A DNA stretch of 64,000 nucleotides from Lysobacteraceae bacterium 2PB (GCA_005502915.1 SCMT01000003.1:62001-126000); one strand, 5' to 3'; positions 44,198-53,950 are shown, counted from the first letter of the stretch. Notes: generated by a model not told the origin, from the sequence alone. Made by a program: numbers and translations.

Positions 44198-44782
44198 TCA
44201 GCCATTGCCGGCCTTGCTTTCCTTGACGCTTGTGAGGATTTCGATGCCGCCCTTGAAGGCGATCAGCGCGATCAGTGCGCCCGCTATCAGGTCAGGCCAT
44301 GGCGTCCCCAGCCATAGCACGAGCGCACCGGCGACGATGACGCCGCCGTTGGAAATGAAATCGTTGAAACTGAAGGTCTCCGCGGCCTTCATGTTCACGT
44401 CGTCGGAGCGCAGGCGCCTGAGCAGAACCAGACACCACAGATTGATTGCCGCAGCCACCAGCGCGAGCAGCATCATGGCCGGACCCAACGGATCCGCGCC
44501 GCCGATCCACCGGCGCACGACATCAGCCATAACCGCGGCTGCGAACATCAACAGCATTACGCCCGAAACGGTTGCCGCCCCGCGTTTCCACGCGGGACGG
44601 CGATCGATGGCCAGATAGCTCAGCAGATAAACGGCCGCATCAGACGCGTTGTCCATGGCGTTGGCCAGCAGCGCACTGGAATCGGCGATCCAGCCGGCCA
44701 CACCCAGTCCCACGAACAGGCCCAGGTTCCACAGCAGGACCTGCCGCAGGATCCGCTTCTGCTGGACGCCGGCGGCGGTCAT
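44198..44782 (-). CDS. Second cation diffusion facilitator, short form
   Basis: The 194-aa protein has about six membrane segments, with ANAMDNASDAAVYLLSY and FSFNDFISNGGVIVAG at the places of the metal-site residues (CDF Asp/Asn type). Like the CDF at 40756 it lacks the C-terminal cytoplasmic domain. It overlaps the czcA stop codon by 4 nt (ATGA) and so belongs to the czc operon. It likely exports Zn/Cd/Co to the periplasm for CzcCBA. Confidence 0.78.
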   Translation of the reverse strand: MTAAGVQQKRILRQVLLWNLGLFVGLGVAGWIADSSALLANAMDNASDAAVYLLSYLAIDRRPAWKRGAATVSGVMLLMFAAAVMADVVRRWIGGADPLGPAMMLLALVAAAINLWCLVLLRRLRSDDVNMKAAETFSFNDFISNGGVIVAGALVLWLGTPWPDLIAGALIALIAFKGGIEILTSVKESKAGNG

Positions 44783-47700
44783 GTCGCGTGCCGCCTCGGC
44801 CGCTTCGCCGTCGCCCGAGCCGCGAACGTGGGCAGCACGAGCAACGTCAGCACCGTTGCGGTGAGCAGCCCGCCGATGACCACGGTCGCCAAGGGCTTCT
44901 GCACCTCAGCGCCCGAACCGGTGGCGATCGCCATCGGGATGAACCCGACGATGGCCACCAGGGCCGTGGTCAGCACCGCGCGCAGACGGCTGGACGCACC
45001 GTTGGCTGCAGCTTCCAGTGGCGCGTCGCCTGCGGTGAGCCGTTCGCGGATCGCCTGCATCAACACCAGCCCGTTGAGCGTGGCCACGCCCGACACCGCG
45101 ATGAAGCCCACGGCGGCCGACACCGAGAACGGCATGCCACGGACGAGCAGCGCCAAGGCGCCGCCCACCAGCGCCAGCGGCACGCAGACGAAAACCAGCC
45201 CCGCTTCGCGCACCGTTCCCAGCGCCATATACAGCAAGGTGCCGATCAGCAGGAACACGACCGGGACCACCAGCAACAGCCGGGCCTCCGCCCGCTGAAG
45301 GTTTTCGAACTGCCCACCCCACGTCAGGTAAGTGCCGGAGGGCAAGGACACCCCGGCAACCGCGGTCTGGGCCTCCTTTACGAACCCGCCCAGATCGCGG
45401 CCTCGCACATTCGCCTGCACCACGATGCGGCGGCTGCCGTTGTTGCGGCTGATCTGGTTGGGGCCTTCGGTAACCTCGATCCGCGCCAGCGAAGACAGCG
45501 GCACCGTCGTTCCGTCCGCGGCCACCACAGGCAGCGCGGCCAACTGCGCAGGATCGTTGCGCGCGTCTTCGTCCAGACGCACCACCACGTCGAAGCGGCG
45601 ATCGCCCTCGAAGATCTTGCCGGCGGCCGTGCCTCCCACACCGGTGGCCAAGGCTTCGCTCACATCGGCCGCGCTCAACCCGTATTGCGCGGCTGCCGCG
45701 TGGTCGATGCGCACGGTGAGCGTCGGCAGTCCGGATATCTGCTCCACGCGCACGTCGGCTGCACCCTGCACGCCGCGCAACTTCACCGACACCTGATCGG
45801 CCACGCGCTGCAGCACTTCGAAGTCGTCGCCGTAGACCATCACCGCCAAGTCCGTGCGCACGCCGGAAATGAGCTCGTTGAAGCGCAACTCGATGGGTTG
45901 ACTGAATTCGAACGCGTTGCCGATGCGGTTGCCGACGACCTTTTCCAAGCGCTCGATCAATGCTTCCTTGTCCAGCGACGGGTCCGGCCATTCCGGCCGC
46001 GGTTTGAGCACGATCACGCTGTCGGAAATGTTCGTCGGCATGGGATCGATAGCCGCCTCGGCGGTGCCCGTGCGCGAGAACACCGTCGCAACTTCCGGCT
46101 CCTTCGCCAACGCCTTCTCCAGCGACTGTTGCATCGCCAAGGACTGCTCCAGCGATGCGGACGGCACCCGCAACGCCTGCATGGCGAGGTTCCCTTCGTC
46201 CAGCGTCGGCATGAACTCGCGACCCAGCGAGAAGAAGGCCGCCGTGCCAATCACCAGCATCAGGGCCGCGCTGGCCAACACTGCGCGCGGCCGTGCGATC
46301 GCCGCGCGGATTGCCGGCTCGGTTTTGCGCCGAGTCCACCTGAGGATCCGCGTCTCGTGTTCCTCGACGTGGCCGTGGGTCTCACCGCCATGTTGGGCTG
46401 CCGCCGCATCCGGAGCGTGGGAGGTGTCCTTGGCATGCACTTCCTTCGGGTCGCGAACGAACAGCGCTGCCATGGCGGGCACGAACGTGAACGAGAAGAT
46501 GAAGGCACCGACGAGCGCCAGCATGAACGTCGCAGCCATCGGCTGGAACGTCTTGCCCTCCACGCCTTCGAGCGTGAGGATCGGTGCGAACACCAACAGG
46601 ATGATGAGCTGACCGAATGCTGCCGGCCGCACCATCTTCCGTGCGGCCTGGATCGCCACCCCCAGTCTTTCGCCTGCGGAAAGATGTCGGCCGAGTTCGG
46701 CCTGCTTCTGGCCCAGCATCAGCAATGTCGCTTCGATCACGATCACGGCGCCATCGACCAGGATGCCGAAGTCCAGCGCCCCCAGGCTCATGAGGTTGCC
46801 GCTGATGCCGAAGCGGTTCATGCCGATGACAGCGAACAGGAACGACAGCGGGATCACCAACGCAGTGATGGTCGCTGCACGGATGTTGCCGAGCAGGAGG
46901 AACAACACCACGACCACCAGCAACGCGCCCTCGGTCAGGTTCTTGGCCACGGTCTTGATGGTCGAGTTCACCAGCAAGCTGCGGTCCAGGACGGGTTCGG
47001 CTTCGATGCCCGGCGGCAATGTGCGGTTGACCTCCTTCAAACGCTCGGCCGCGGCCTGCGCTACCGTGCGGCTGTTGCCCCCGGCGATCATAAGCGCGGT
47101 GCCGAGCACCGCCTCATGGCCATCTCGTGTGGCCGTGCCCAGCCGAGGTGCCTGACCAAGTTCGACGCGCGCCACGTCCGAGATCCGCACCACCAGACCA
47201 TCTCGATTGACCACTGGCGCCTGCGCGAGGTCGTCGATGGTTTGCACCAAGGCGTCAGCGCGGACGATAAGGCCCTCGCCACCGCGCTGCACGAAGCCCG
47301 CGCCGGCCTGCACGTTCGATCGCTCCAATGCGCGCACCAGATCGCCCATGCCCAAGCCGTGGGCCGCCATGCGGGCTGTATCCGGACGAATGGCGTATTC
47401 CTTCACGTAGCCGCCGATGGTGTCCACGCCGGCCAGACCGGGCGTCGATCGCATCTGCGGCGCGATCAGCCAATCCTGGACGGTGCGCAGGTAGGTCGCT
47501 CGCTGTTGCGGCGTGGTCAGCCGATCACCTTCGGGCGTGAGGTAAGCCTTGTCGGCCTGCCACCCGGGCTCGCCAGCCTTGGCGACCTTCTTCGCGTTGA
47601 AGGGCGTGAAGTCCACCGTCCACATCAGCACTTCGCCTAGACCGGTGGTCACCGGCGACATCATCGGCACCACGCCTTCGGGCAGGTCCTCCTCGACTTC

Positions 47701-48045
47701 GCGCATCCGTTCGGCCACCTGCTGGCGGGCGAAGTAGATGTCGGTCTGATCGGTGAAGATCGCCGTCACCTGCGAAAAGCCGTTGCGTGACAGCGACCGC
47801 GTGCTGCTGAGTCCTGGAATACCTGCCAGCGCGGTTTCCAGCGGGTAGGTGACCTGCCGCTCGATCTGTCCCGGCGCGAGCGCCGGCGCGATGGTGTTGA
47901 TCTGCACCTGCCGGTTGGTGATGTCTGGCACGGCGTCGATCGGCAACCTGCTGAGTTGAAACAGGCCATAGGCGGCGAGCATCGCCGCGGCGAAGACCAT
48001 CGCCCAGCGGAATCTCACCGCTGTTTCGATCACGATCTTGAACAT
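44779..48045 (-). CDS. czcA: CzcA heavy-metal RND pump
   Basis: The 1,088-aa protein has the 12-helix RND layout with two large periplasmic loops. The fourth helix holds the heavy-metal (HME1) proton-relay motif DFGILVDGAVIVIE, which marks Co/Zn/Cd pumps. A charged cytoplasmic linker with several histidines (about 540-575) lies between the halves. It works with CzcB (membrane fusion) and CzcC (outer membrane), encoded just upstream in the order C, B, A, and expels divalent metals out of the cell. Confidence 0.92.
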   Translation of the reverse strand: MFKIVIETAVRFRWAMVFAAAMLAAYGLFQLSRLPIDAVPDITNRQVQINTIAPALAPGQIERQVTYPLETALAGIPGLSSTRSLSRNGFSQVTAIFTDQTDIYFARQQVAERMREVEEDLPEGVVPMMSPVTTGLGEVLMWTVDFTPFNAKKVAKAGEPGWQADKAYLTPEGDRLTTPQQRATYLRTVQDWLIAPQMRSTPGLAGVDTIGGYVKEYAIRPDTARMAAHGLGMGDLVRALERSNVQAGAGFVQRGGEGLIVRADALVQTIDDLAQAPVVNRDGLVVRISDVARVELGQAPRLGTATRDGHEAVLGTALMIAGGNSRTVAQAAAERLKEVNRTLPPGIEAEPVLDRSLLVNSTIKTVAKNLTEGALLVVVVLFLLLGNIRAATITALVIPLSFLFAVIGMNRFGISGNLMSLGALDFGILVDGAVIVIEATLLMLGQKQAELGRHLSAGERLGVAIQAARKMVRPAAFGQLIILLVFAPILTLEGVEGKTFQPMAATFMLALVGAFIFSFTFVPAMAALFVRDPKEVHAKDTSHAPDAAAAQHGGETHGHVEEHETRILRWTRRKTEPAIRAAIARPRAVLASAALMLVIGTAAFFSLGREFMPTLDEGNLAMQALRVPSASLEQSLAMQQSLEKALAKEPEVATVFSRTGTAEAAIDPMPTNISDSVIVLKPRPEWPDPSLDKEALIERLEKVVGNRIGNAFEFSQPIELRFNELISGVRTDLAVMVYGDDFEVLQRVADQVSVKLRGVQGAADVRVEQISGLPTLTVRIDHAAAAQYGLSAADVSEALATGVGGTAAGKIFEGDRRFDVVVRLDEDARNDPAQLAALPVVAADGTTVPLSSLARIEVTEGPNQISRNNGSRRIVVQANVRGRDLGGFVKEAQTAVAGVSLPSGTYLTWGGQFENLQRAEARLLLVVPVVFLLIGTLLYMALGTVREAGLVFVCVPLALVGGALALLVRGMPFSVSAAVGFIAVSGVATLNGLVLMQAIRERLTAGDAPLEAAANGASSRLRAVLTTALVAIVGFIPMAIATGSGAEVQKPLATVVIGGLLTATVLTLLVLPTFAARATAKRPRRHAT

Positions 48046-48055
48046 GGGGGAGTCC

Positions 48056-49312
48056 TCAGTGACCGTGCTCGGCTTCGCCCTTGGCGAGCTCTGCCTTCAG
48101 CAAAAAGGCGTTGCTGCCAGCGACACGCTCGCTGCCGGTCAACCCGTTGAGCACTTCGATGCGGCCACCGGCGCGACGACCGGCAAGCACGGGCATCGCG
48201 CGGAAGCCCTTGTCCGTGGCCACGAACACGACCGACCGACCTTCGACCGTCTGCACCGCATCGGCAGGCACGCTCAGAACCCGGCTTTGCCCGGCGGACA
48301 CCACGACACCGGCGACAGGAGAACCGGCAGGCGGCAGCGTTCCGGACTCGGCGCGAGCGCGGATGACGGCCATGCCGCCCTGTTCGCGGACATCGGCCGC
48401 AGCCCCGATCACCACGGCCGTGAAATTCCCGGCCGGGCCGGACACTTCGATGCGTGCACCAGGCGCGACCTGTGCCGCCAGCGCCGGCGGCGCGGAAAAC
48501 ACCAATTCGGTCTGGGTGGGATCCGAGACGTTCGCGACCAACGCGCCTGCACTCACGACGCTCCCTGGTGTGATCTGCACCGCGCCCACCACGCCTGCCA
48601 TCGGGCTGGTGATGGTGACCCGCCCACTGGCATCGGGCGTGCCGGCCGCACTGGCCTGGGCAACCGCAGCCCGCGCAAGCGCATCAGCCGCCAGCGAGCG
48701 CGCACGCGAAGCTTCGAGCTCCTGCCTCGCGACCACACCCTGCGAAACCAGCGACTGATCGCGTCGAAACACCAGCCGCGCCGCTTCAGCCTCGGCACGC
48801 GCCGCATCGGCATTGGCGCGCATCGTCGCCGCTTCGCCGCTGACCACCACCGCCAACGGCTGGCCGGCCCTGACCTGAGTACCGGGCGCGACGATCACGC
48901 GCTCCACGCGGCCCGTGATGGACGAAGCCACCGCAGCACGCGCGCCGATCAAAGGTTCGACCCGACCGCTCAGGCGCGTCTCGCCGCCACCGCCACGAGA
49001 GACTGCCACAACGGTAATGCTGGAAGCCTCGATTTGTGCTTTCGTAAGCGTGACAGTGCCTTCTTCCTCGCCCGCTTCTTTGCCTTCCTCTTCGCCGTGC
49101 CCACCTTCGTCGGCGTGCGCGTCGCCGCCCTCGCGCTCTTCGTCGTGTCCATCTTCTCCGGCGTGAGCGTCGGCAGCGCCTTCGCCTTCGGCATGTTCGG
49201 CGTGCGCCGCTTCGCCAGTCCCCTTGCCTGTCAGGCGCGCAAGACCGAAGCCGGCGGCCAGAGCGATCAGGATGGCGGCGGCCAACACAAGTCGGTTGTT
49301 CTTGAATGTCAT
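48056..49312 (-). CDS. czcB: CzcB membrane-fusion protein
   Basis: The 418-aa protein has an N-terminal membrane anchor (LVLAAAILIALAAGFGLA), an unusual His/Asp/Glu-rich segment (about 35-85), then a coiled-coil hairpin, lipoyl and beta-barrel domains (SSITGRVERVIVAPG, GTQVRAGQPLAVV). The acidic His-rich part may bind metal in the periplasm. ATG 49312 overlaps the czcC stop (ATGA), and czcA follows after 10 nt. Confidence 0.88.
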   Translation of the reverse strand: MTFKNNRLVLAAAILIALAAGFGLARLTGKGTGEAAHAEHAEGEGAADAHAGEDGHDEEREGGDAHADEGGHGEEEGKEAGEEEGTVTLTKAQIEASSITVVAVSRGGGGETRLSGRVEPLIGARAAVASSITGRVERVIVAPGTQVRAGQPLAVVVSGEAATMRANADAARAEAEAARLVFRRDQSLVSQGVVARQELEASRARSLAADALARAAVAQASAAGTPDASGRVTITSPMAGVVGAVQITPGSVVSAGALVANVSDPTQTELVFSAPPALAAQVAPGARIEVSGPAGNFTAVVIGAAADVREQGGMAVIRARAESGTLPPAGSPVAGVVVSAGQSRVLSVPADAVQTVEGRSVVFVATDKGFRAMPVLAGRRAGGRIEVLNGLTGSERVAGSNAFLLKAELAKGEAEHGH

Positions 49313-50565
49313 CGGGGTTCCCCAAAAGGAGCGCGGCCTTCCAGGCCGGCCAAGTCGATTTCGGCGCGAACGCGCGCGAGGCGTGCGTCCACGGCGGCGT
49401 TGCGCGCGGAGATGAGCGCGGCGCGCGTGCTGCGTAGTTCAAGTTGAGAGATGCGCCCGGCGTCAAAACCGACGCGCGCCATGCGATAGGCCTCTTCAGC
49501 GGCGGCAACACCGCTATCGGCCGCACGAACACGCACCATCGATGCCGACAGCGTAGCTTCTGCGGCGAGGCGGTCGGCACGGGCTTCCTGCTGTTGGGTG
49601 GTCAAACGCGCTTCGGCAGCACGCTGGTCAGCATAAGCAGCGCGAACACCGCCACGGTTGCGATCGAACAACGGCACCGACATGCTCAGGCCGACGGTGA
49701 AGGCATCGTCATCCGTCTCGCGGAAACGGCGGATGCCCATGCTCGCGCTGAGGTCGGGACGTGCGCGCCGTTGCTCAACGGTGAGGCGGCGACCGGCCAC
49801 GTCCACCTCGGCCTGTGCGATGCGCACGGCCAGTGGATCGCTGGCGTCGAGCGCATGCGATGCGGGCGCGATGTCGAGCAAGCTCGCACTAACCGCTTGC
49901 ACAGGATCGTCAAGCATTGCGATCGCGGAAAGTCGGGCAAAAGCAGCATCTCGCACGGCACGGGCTTCTTCCAACTGGGCGCGCGCCGCATCGGCCTCGC
50001 TGCGTGCCTGGATACCGCGCAAGGTGGCTTCGCGGCCCGCTTCCACCAGCAACGCCACCGCACGCGCATCCTGCTCGGACAGGGCGAGGGCTTCAACGGC
50101 CAGATCGTATCGGCGCGATGCCGCTTCGGCATCGCTATAGACCTGGGCCAGCCTGCCCGCGGCCCGCCAACGCATCTGTTCGCTGCGCAGGCCGGTAGCG
50201 GCGGCATCTGCTCGCGCGGCATTGATGCGCGCACTGCGCTGACCGAATAATTCCAAGGGCTGCGTGACGGACACCGTAGTTTCGGCACTGCCGAACCCGC
50301 GGTATGTGCCAGAGCCCTGGATGTTCTCGGTCTCCCAACTGAGGGAGGGATTGGAGATTGCGCGCGCTTGTTCTGCGCGGGCATCGGCGGCCTCGGCCAG
50401 CGCCGAAGCCTCGATCGCGGCGGGCATCTGCTCCAACCGTGCGAGCAGGGATTGATAGGATGGCGCGACCTCACTCGTCTGAGCGATCGCCATGGGCGAC
50501 GCACTGACAAGGACGGCCACGCCCAGCCAAGCCGCTCTCAGCGGCCGACCAAGCAACATCAGCAT
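49309..50565 (-). CDS. czcC: CzcC outer-membrane efflux protein (TolC family)
   Basis: The 418-aa protein has a signal peptide (ending SASPMAIAQ) and two outer-membrane-efflux repeats with SNPSLSWETENIQGSG and a SVPLFDRNRGG stretch, as in CzcC/CusC. ATG 50565 is chosen because GGAGTG stands before it and the signal peptide follows directly. First structural gene of czcCBA, 60 nt after the czcI-like gene. Confidence 0.88.
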   Translation of the reverse strand: MLMLLGRPLRAAWLGVAVLVSASPMAIAQTSEVAPSYQSLLARLEQMPAAIEASALAEAADARAEQARAISNPSLSWETENIQGSGTYRGFGSAETTVSVTQPLELFGQRSARINAARADAAATGLRSEQMRWRAAGRLAQVYSDAEAASRRYDLAVEALALSEQDARAVALLVEAGREATLRGIQARSEADAARAQLEEARAVRDAAFARLSAIAMLDDPVQAVSASLLDIAPASHALDASDPLAVRIAQAEVDVAGRRLTVEQRRARPDLSASMGIRRFRETDDDAFTVGLSMSVPLFDRNRGGVRAAYADQRAAEARLTTQQQEARADRLAAEATLSASMVRVRAADSGVAAAEEAYRMARVGFDAGRISQLELRSTRAALISARNAAVDARLARVRAEIDLAGLEGRAPFGEPR

Positions 50566-50625
50566 TGGACACTCCTGGATCGAAATGGACGTGGAAAGCG
50601 CCCGCACCACGGCGGGCGAGACACG

Positions 50626-50988
50626 TCAGATCCGAGGCGGCCTTATGAATTCGTCAGACACTTTCGCCAAAAGGTTGGCGTCATCGATCGGATGGGGACC
50701 ATCAGCCTTCAGGAAAAAGGCGCCCACCTCTGGCTGTGGCGGCAGATCCGCCGTCGTGTGGTGGCAGTGGTTATGCACGCAGACGTCGTGCGAGACATCA
50801 CTCGGGTTTTCCTCACCGGAGCCACTTTCGTCGTGAGTCCCTTGGTCGCTATTGGCCGAGAACTCGGATGCGTGGGTCTGCTCGCTTTCAAGCGAGCAGG
50901 AAAACGCATCGGCCACAGGCATAAAGACCATGACTGCGAGGAGCAGCATGGCAATGGGCCGTGTGAATTGGCGCAAGAAGCGGAGCAT
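50626..50988 (-). CDS. czcI: CzcI-like small periplasmic metal-binding protein
   Basis: The 120-aa protein has a signal peptide (FTRPIAMLLLAVMVFMPVADA) and a Cys/His-rich motif VCVHNHCHHT near residue 75, as in CzcI or CopL-type small regulators that stand before czcCBA. ATG 50988 is preferred over 51024. It probably binds metal in the periplasm and tunes expression or activity of the pump. No czcRS two-component genes are present in the window. Confidence 0.68.
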   Translation of the reverse strand: MLRFLRQFTRPIAMLLLAVMVFMPVADAFSCSLESEQTHASEFSANSDQGTHDESGSGEENPSDVSHDVCVHNHCHHTTADLPPQPEVGAFFLKADGPHPIDDANLLAKVSDEFIRPPRI

Positions 50989-51312
50989 GCGCGGGATTAT
51001 GGGGGGCGCAATGCGTGGATACAATTACAGCCCCCTTCACTACGCAGGGGACGGAACGCCGGATACAGGGCTCATGAATGTTTGAGGCGACTGCTTTGAA
51101 CTGACGGTTCAGCAATGCAGCCGGCATCAGCTCCCTCCACGGCAAACAATCGTGGCATTGAGCGCCCTGCATTGTGCATGAATCCCTATAACGTCGCGGT
51201 CAGCCACAGCCGACGCCATTGCACGCTCCCGACCTCTGGAACACACTTGAGTAAAGGCCGCTCATGAAAAAAGCTGGTTCGGCCGTCCCTGCCAATCGCC
51301 TGAGACATCGTT
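50989..51312. other. Divergent intergenic region upstream of czcI
   Basis: This 324-bp gap must hold the czc operon promoter on the minus strand and one for the small plus-strand gene. I found no MerR-type 19-bp-spaced promoter and no clear dyad here. Confidence 0.35.
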
Positions 51313-51588
51313 ATGCCAGAGCTTGATCTGGAGAAGATTCGAGCGTTGATGTTCGCCGATCCTGGCGTGGGCGCCGTGAATGAGCTGCGACTTGTCCCAA
51401 CAAGCAATGGTGTGGGAGTTCAGGCAAGCGTGGCCGTGATCTCTTCGAGCGTGGACATTGCCACCGTCCGAGCCACCATCGGAAGGATGCTCGCAGATGC
51501 GTTCGGTGTTACCGACGTGATTCTGACGTTCATCGATCCGGGTCCCGAGGCAGTTCAACCCATGCGGGGGGTGGTGGAGAAAAAGTAG
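51313..51588 (+). CDS. Small protein resembling a free CDF C-terminal domain
   Basis: The 91-aa protein (DLEKIRALMFADPGVGAVNELRL...ASVAVISSSVDIATVRATIGRML...FGVTDVILTFID) has the beta-alpha-beta-beta pattern and key phrases (PGV-x-x-V-x-x-LR, a final V-T-x-F strand) of the cytoplasmic dimerisation domain of cation diffusion facilitators. Both CDF genes in this transposon lack that domain, so it could act in trans with them. This is inference from pattern; it may also be an unrelated ferredoxin-like fold. Confidence 0.5.
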   Translation: MPELDLEKIRALMFADPGVGAVNELRLVPTSNGVGVQASVAVISSSVDIATVRATIGRMLADAFGVTDVILTFIDPGPEAVQPMRGVVEKK

Positions 51589-51687
51589 GGATTGCATGCC
51601 GGCATCGGGCCGCTTGGAACATGCCGACAGGAACGCATGGATGGGAAGACGCCGACCGTTTGCGCGGCCGGCGTCTTCAGTCCAGCC

Positions 51688-51930
51688 TCACTCGCCGGGC
51701 TTCTGGGTGAGTACGCTGCCGGCCAAGGTGCGCGTTGACGCACTGGTCCGGCCATCGTTGAGAGCCTTCGCGGCCGTGGTGGCCGTGGCTTCACTGGACT
51801 GTTTGGTGGTGCCGGCTTGTGCCAAGGCACTTCCTGCCAGGGATTTCGCCGTCTTGCTTGCACCGGGATCGCGCAGCACCGAGGAGGCGGTTTGGACGAC
51901 CTTCGGGCCGGACTGTTCACTCTTTGACAT
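51688..51930 (-). CDS. Small Ser/Thr/Ala-rich hypothetical protein
   Basis: The 80-aa protein is low in complexity: SALAQAGTTKQSSEATATTA and LAGSVLTQKPGE, with an internal repeat (KSLAGSALAQ and RTLAGSVLTQ). Similar short proteins occur with plasmids and transposons, but none has a known role to my knowledge. It is the last gene of the higBA-led group. Confidence 0.5.
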   Translation of the reverse strand: MSKSEQSGPKVVQTASSVLRDPGASKTAKSLAGSALAQAGTTKQSSEATATTAAKALNDGRTSASTRTLAGSVLTQKPGE

Positions 51931-52002
51931 GAAAGACTCCTGATCCGTGGCCAGTGGAGAAGACCAGCATGTCCTGCCACGGTGGGGACACGCTGGCGAG
52001 AA

Positions 52003-52482
52003 TCAGGCGACTTTGCGCAGCGGCTGCTGCAGCTCGGCCACGTCGAACGTGAAATCCAACGGGATCTGGATCGGCTCGGCCGGGTTGCGCTTGTCGTTGT
52101 ACACGTCGACGTCCGTTTTCAGCTGGAGGCAGTCGCCGACGATCTGCAGACGACGCTGGCCAAAGGAACGCACAAAGTGCGCGTGAGGCGCATTGGGGTC
52201 ATCCAGGTCGGCCCAGAGCGACAGCGTCTTGCTGCCTTTCTTGTGGGTCGCCGCATGTTTGGCGCGATAGCGGCGCCCTTGACTGTCGGTCCGGTATTCC
52301 TCACGGAAGACCTGAGCGATATCGGCAGCGATCGCGTCGATGATGGTCTTGGTGTTGGGCTTGTGCAGTCCCTTGTGCAACGCCCACGCCGCGACTTCAT
52401 GCGGATCGAGCAGTCCGTCGTTTCCCGTCTCGGCCTTGTAGCGCTCGACGTAGTCTTTCACTTGGTTCGAATAGGCGGTCAT
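52003..52482 (-). CDS. Hypothetical protein downstream of the toxin-antitoxin pair
   Basis: The 159-aa protein (MTAYSNQVKDYVERYKAETG...) has an N-terminal helical half and a C-terminal beta-rich half (SFGQRRLQIVGDCLQLKTDVDVYNDK). No motif is recognised. It starts 16 nt after the higA stop and is probably co-transcribed with higBA, perhaps as a third component. Confidence 0.55.
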   Translation of the reverse strand: MTAYSNQVKDYVERYKAETGNDGLLDPHEVAAWALHKGLHKPNTKTIIDAIAADIAQVFREEYRTDSQGRRYRAKHAATHKKGSKTLSLWADLDDPNAPHAHFVRSFGQRRLQIVGDCLQLKTDVDVYNDKRNPAEPIQIPLDFTFDVAELQQPLRKVA

Positions 52483-52498
52483 TGGGGGAGAACCTCTT

Positions 52499-53614
52499 TC
52501 AGTTGGTGTGGACTACGCCCCAGCCGTCAGTACGGGCGGAGCTGGTAACGAAGGAACGCACCTTCACCTGGTGCTTGCGAAACAGGTCGTACCGCCGCAA
52601 ACGGCGTTGCAACTGGCCGACGACCAGGCCCGGATGGATGTTCAGGCGCTGGGCGAACTGCAGGACGCGCTCTTCCTTGAAGAACGGGGCCACGCGGGCC
52701 ACGAAATCCGCGACAGCCGCCTGGTCAACGCAGAACTCCGATGCCGCCGCATTGGCGGCCTTTTCTTCCTCGTTGATCTGATCCGCCGGCTCGGAATCGA
52801 TCTCCTGGTCAAGGATGTAGCCGCGATCGCGACCATGCCTCTGGAGGACATGTTCCAGTTCGTGCCGCAATACAAAGAAGAAGTTGTCGATTCGATCGAG
52901 CCGCAACGTCATGGCCACCACCGGCTGGTCGTCGTCCAGCCAGAAACAGGCGCCATCGATCTTGGTGCCGGCGATGGGTTCCACGATGACAAAACGCACG
53001 CCGCACTCGTCCAGTATCCGAGCCACATGCCTGGTTTCTTCCGGTGCCGTGCGCAGCGCGGACAGTCGCGGCAGCGCCTTGCGCAAGGCCGCTTCTTCGT
53101 AGTTCCGGATGACCAGTTCGCTGGCAACCTGCCGGGCACGGTTGAGCCACGCCAACTGCAAGGGTGTGGTTGCCGACTCGGAATCCATTTTCCGAGCCGC
53201 GTGGCAAAAGACGGGGTGCTCGGTCAGTTGCTTGATGCGGAAGAACTCCAGGAACTGCTGCTCCAGCAGCTCGATATTCTTGCTGGCCGTGATCCAGCCG
53301 CGCTTGGTCATTTCGCGCACGGGGAAAAGGCGGTACAGATTCGCCCGGCGAGCGATGAGATTATCGGTCGTATAGACCTTCGAGAGCTGGTACCGGCTCT
53401 CCAACTCCATCCAGACCTCGGCACCCGTACCCAGCGCTTCCCCCAACTGGATGGCCGTCTCGGGTGTGATCGCCTTTTTTCCGGCGATGATCTCGTTGAT
53501 CAGTCGGAGCGGCCGCCCCATGATCTCGGCCAGTTCGGTCTGGGACCAGTTCTTTTCCTCCAACTCTTCGCGGAGGATTTCGCCTGGTGGAAAGACTTCG
53601 GCGAACGTGTTCAT
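52499..53614 (-). CDS. higA: HigA-family antitoxin fused to an ImmA/IrrE protease domain
   Basis: The 371-aa protein starts with a HigA-type XRE helix-turn-helix (FPPGEILREELEEKNWSQTELAEIMG, about 9-35) and continues with an ImmA/IrrE-like metallopeptidase domain with HELEH (about 252-256), instead of ending near 100 residues. It follows the RelE-type toxin gene by 9 nt, the inverted toxin-antitoxin order of higBA. It likely represses the operon at the palindrome 53951-53967 and neutralises the toxin; the protease domain may let a signal switch that repression. Confidence 0.8.
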   Translation of the reverse strand: MNTFAEVFPPGEILREELEEKNWSQTELAEIMGRPLRLINEIIAGKKAITPETAIQLGEALGTGAEVWMELESRYQLSKVYTTDNLIARRANLYRLFPVREMTKRGWITASKNIELLEQQFLEFFRIKQLTEHPVFCHAARKMDSESATTPLQLAWLNRARQVASELVIRNYEEAALRKALPRLSALRTAPEETRHVARILDECGVRFVIVEPIAGTKIDGACFWLDDDQPVVAMTLRLDRIDNFFFVLRHELEHVLQRHGRDRGYILDQEIDSEPADQINEEEKAANAAASEFCVDQAAVADFVARVAPFFKEERVLQFAQRLNIHPGLVVGQLQRRLRRYDLFRKHQVKVRSFVTSSARTDGWGVVHTN

Positions 53615-53623
53615 GGCATATCC

Positions 53624-53923
53624 TCAGAGGGTGTGATCAGTGGTGGAGACAATGACGACTCGCTTTCCTTCGTCGCTGTCCTCCAGACGCAGGTTCAACC
53701 GCCATCGCTCGTTCAGGCGCATGCATTGCTGCCCAACCGGATCGCCAGGATGTTTGCCGTAGCGGAGCGACTGCATGGCATAGAGCACACGCTCATCGGG
53801 CGCGGCGCGGATGACCTGCAGGCGCAGGCGGAGCGTTCTGACCAAGGCACCGTCCATGCCGTTGGTAAAGGCCGCGTCGGCCTCCAAGCGTTCCAGTAGG
53901 GGATCCTCGAACCTGACTTTCAT
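53624..53923 (-). CDS. higB: HigB/RelE-family toxin
   Basis: The 99-aa protein (MKVRFEDPLLERLEADAAFTNGM...) has the RelE/HigB pattern: an N-terminal strand and helix pair, LRYGKHPGDPVGQQCMRLNERWRLNLRLE (the usual RIN-x-x-WRL core) and a final strand VVIVSTTDH. Such toxins cleave mRNA on the ribosome. It is the first gene of the operon, under the palindrome 28 bp upstream. Confidence 0.78.
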   Translation of the reverse strand: MKVRFEDPLLERLEADAAFTNGMDGALVRTLRLRLQVIRAAPDERVLYAMQSLRYGKHPGDPVGQQCMRLNERWRLNLRLEDSDEGKRVVIVSTTDHTL

Positions 53924-53950
53924 GTCGAGCGAAAGGCCTTATGCGTCACA

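Noticed and set aside
41597-44317. Plus-strand open frame of about 900 codons opposite the P1B ATPase
   Set aside because: Shadow of the ATPase gene on the other strand; composition unlike a protein.
44572-47640. Plus-strand open frame of over 1,000 codons opposite czcA
   Set aside because: It is the antisense shadow of czcA, rich in His, Arg and Gln with no domain; a result of high GC codon use.
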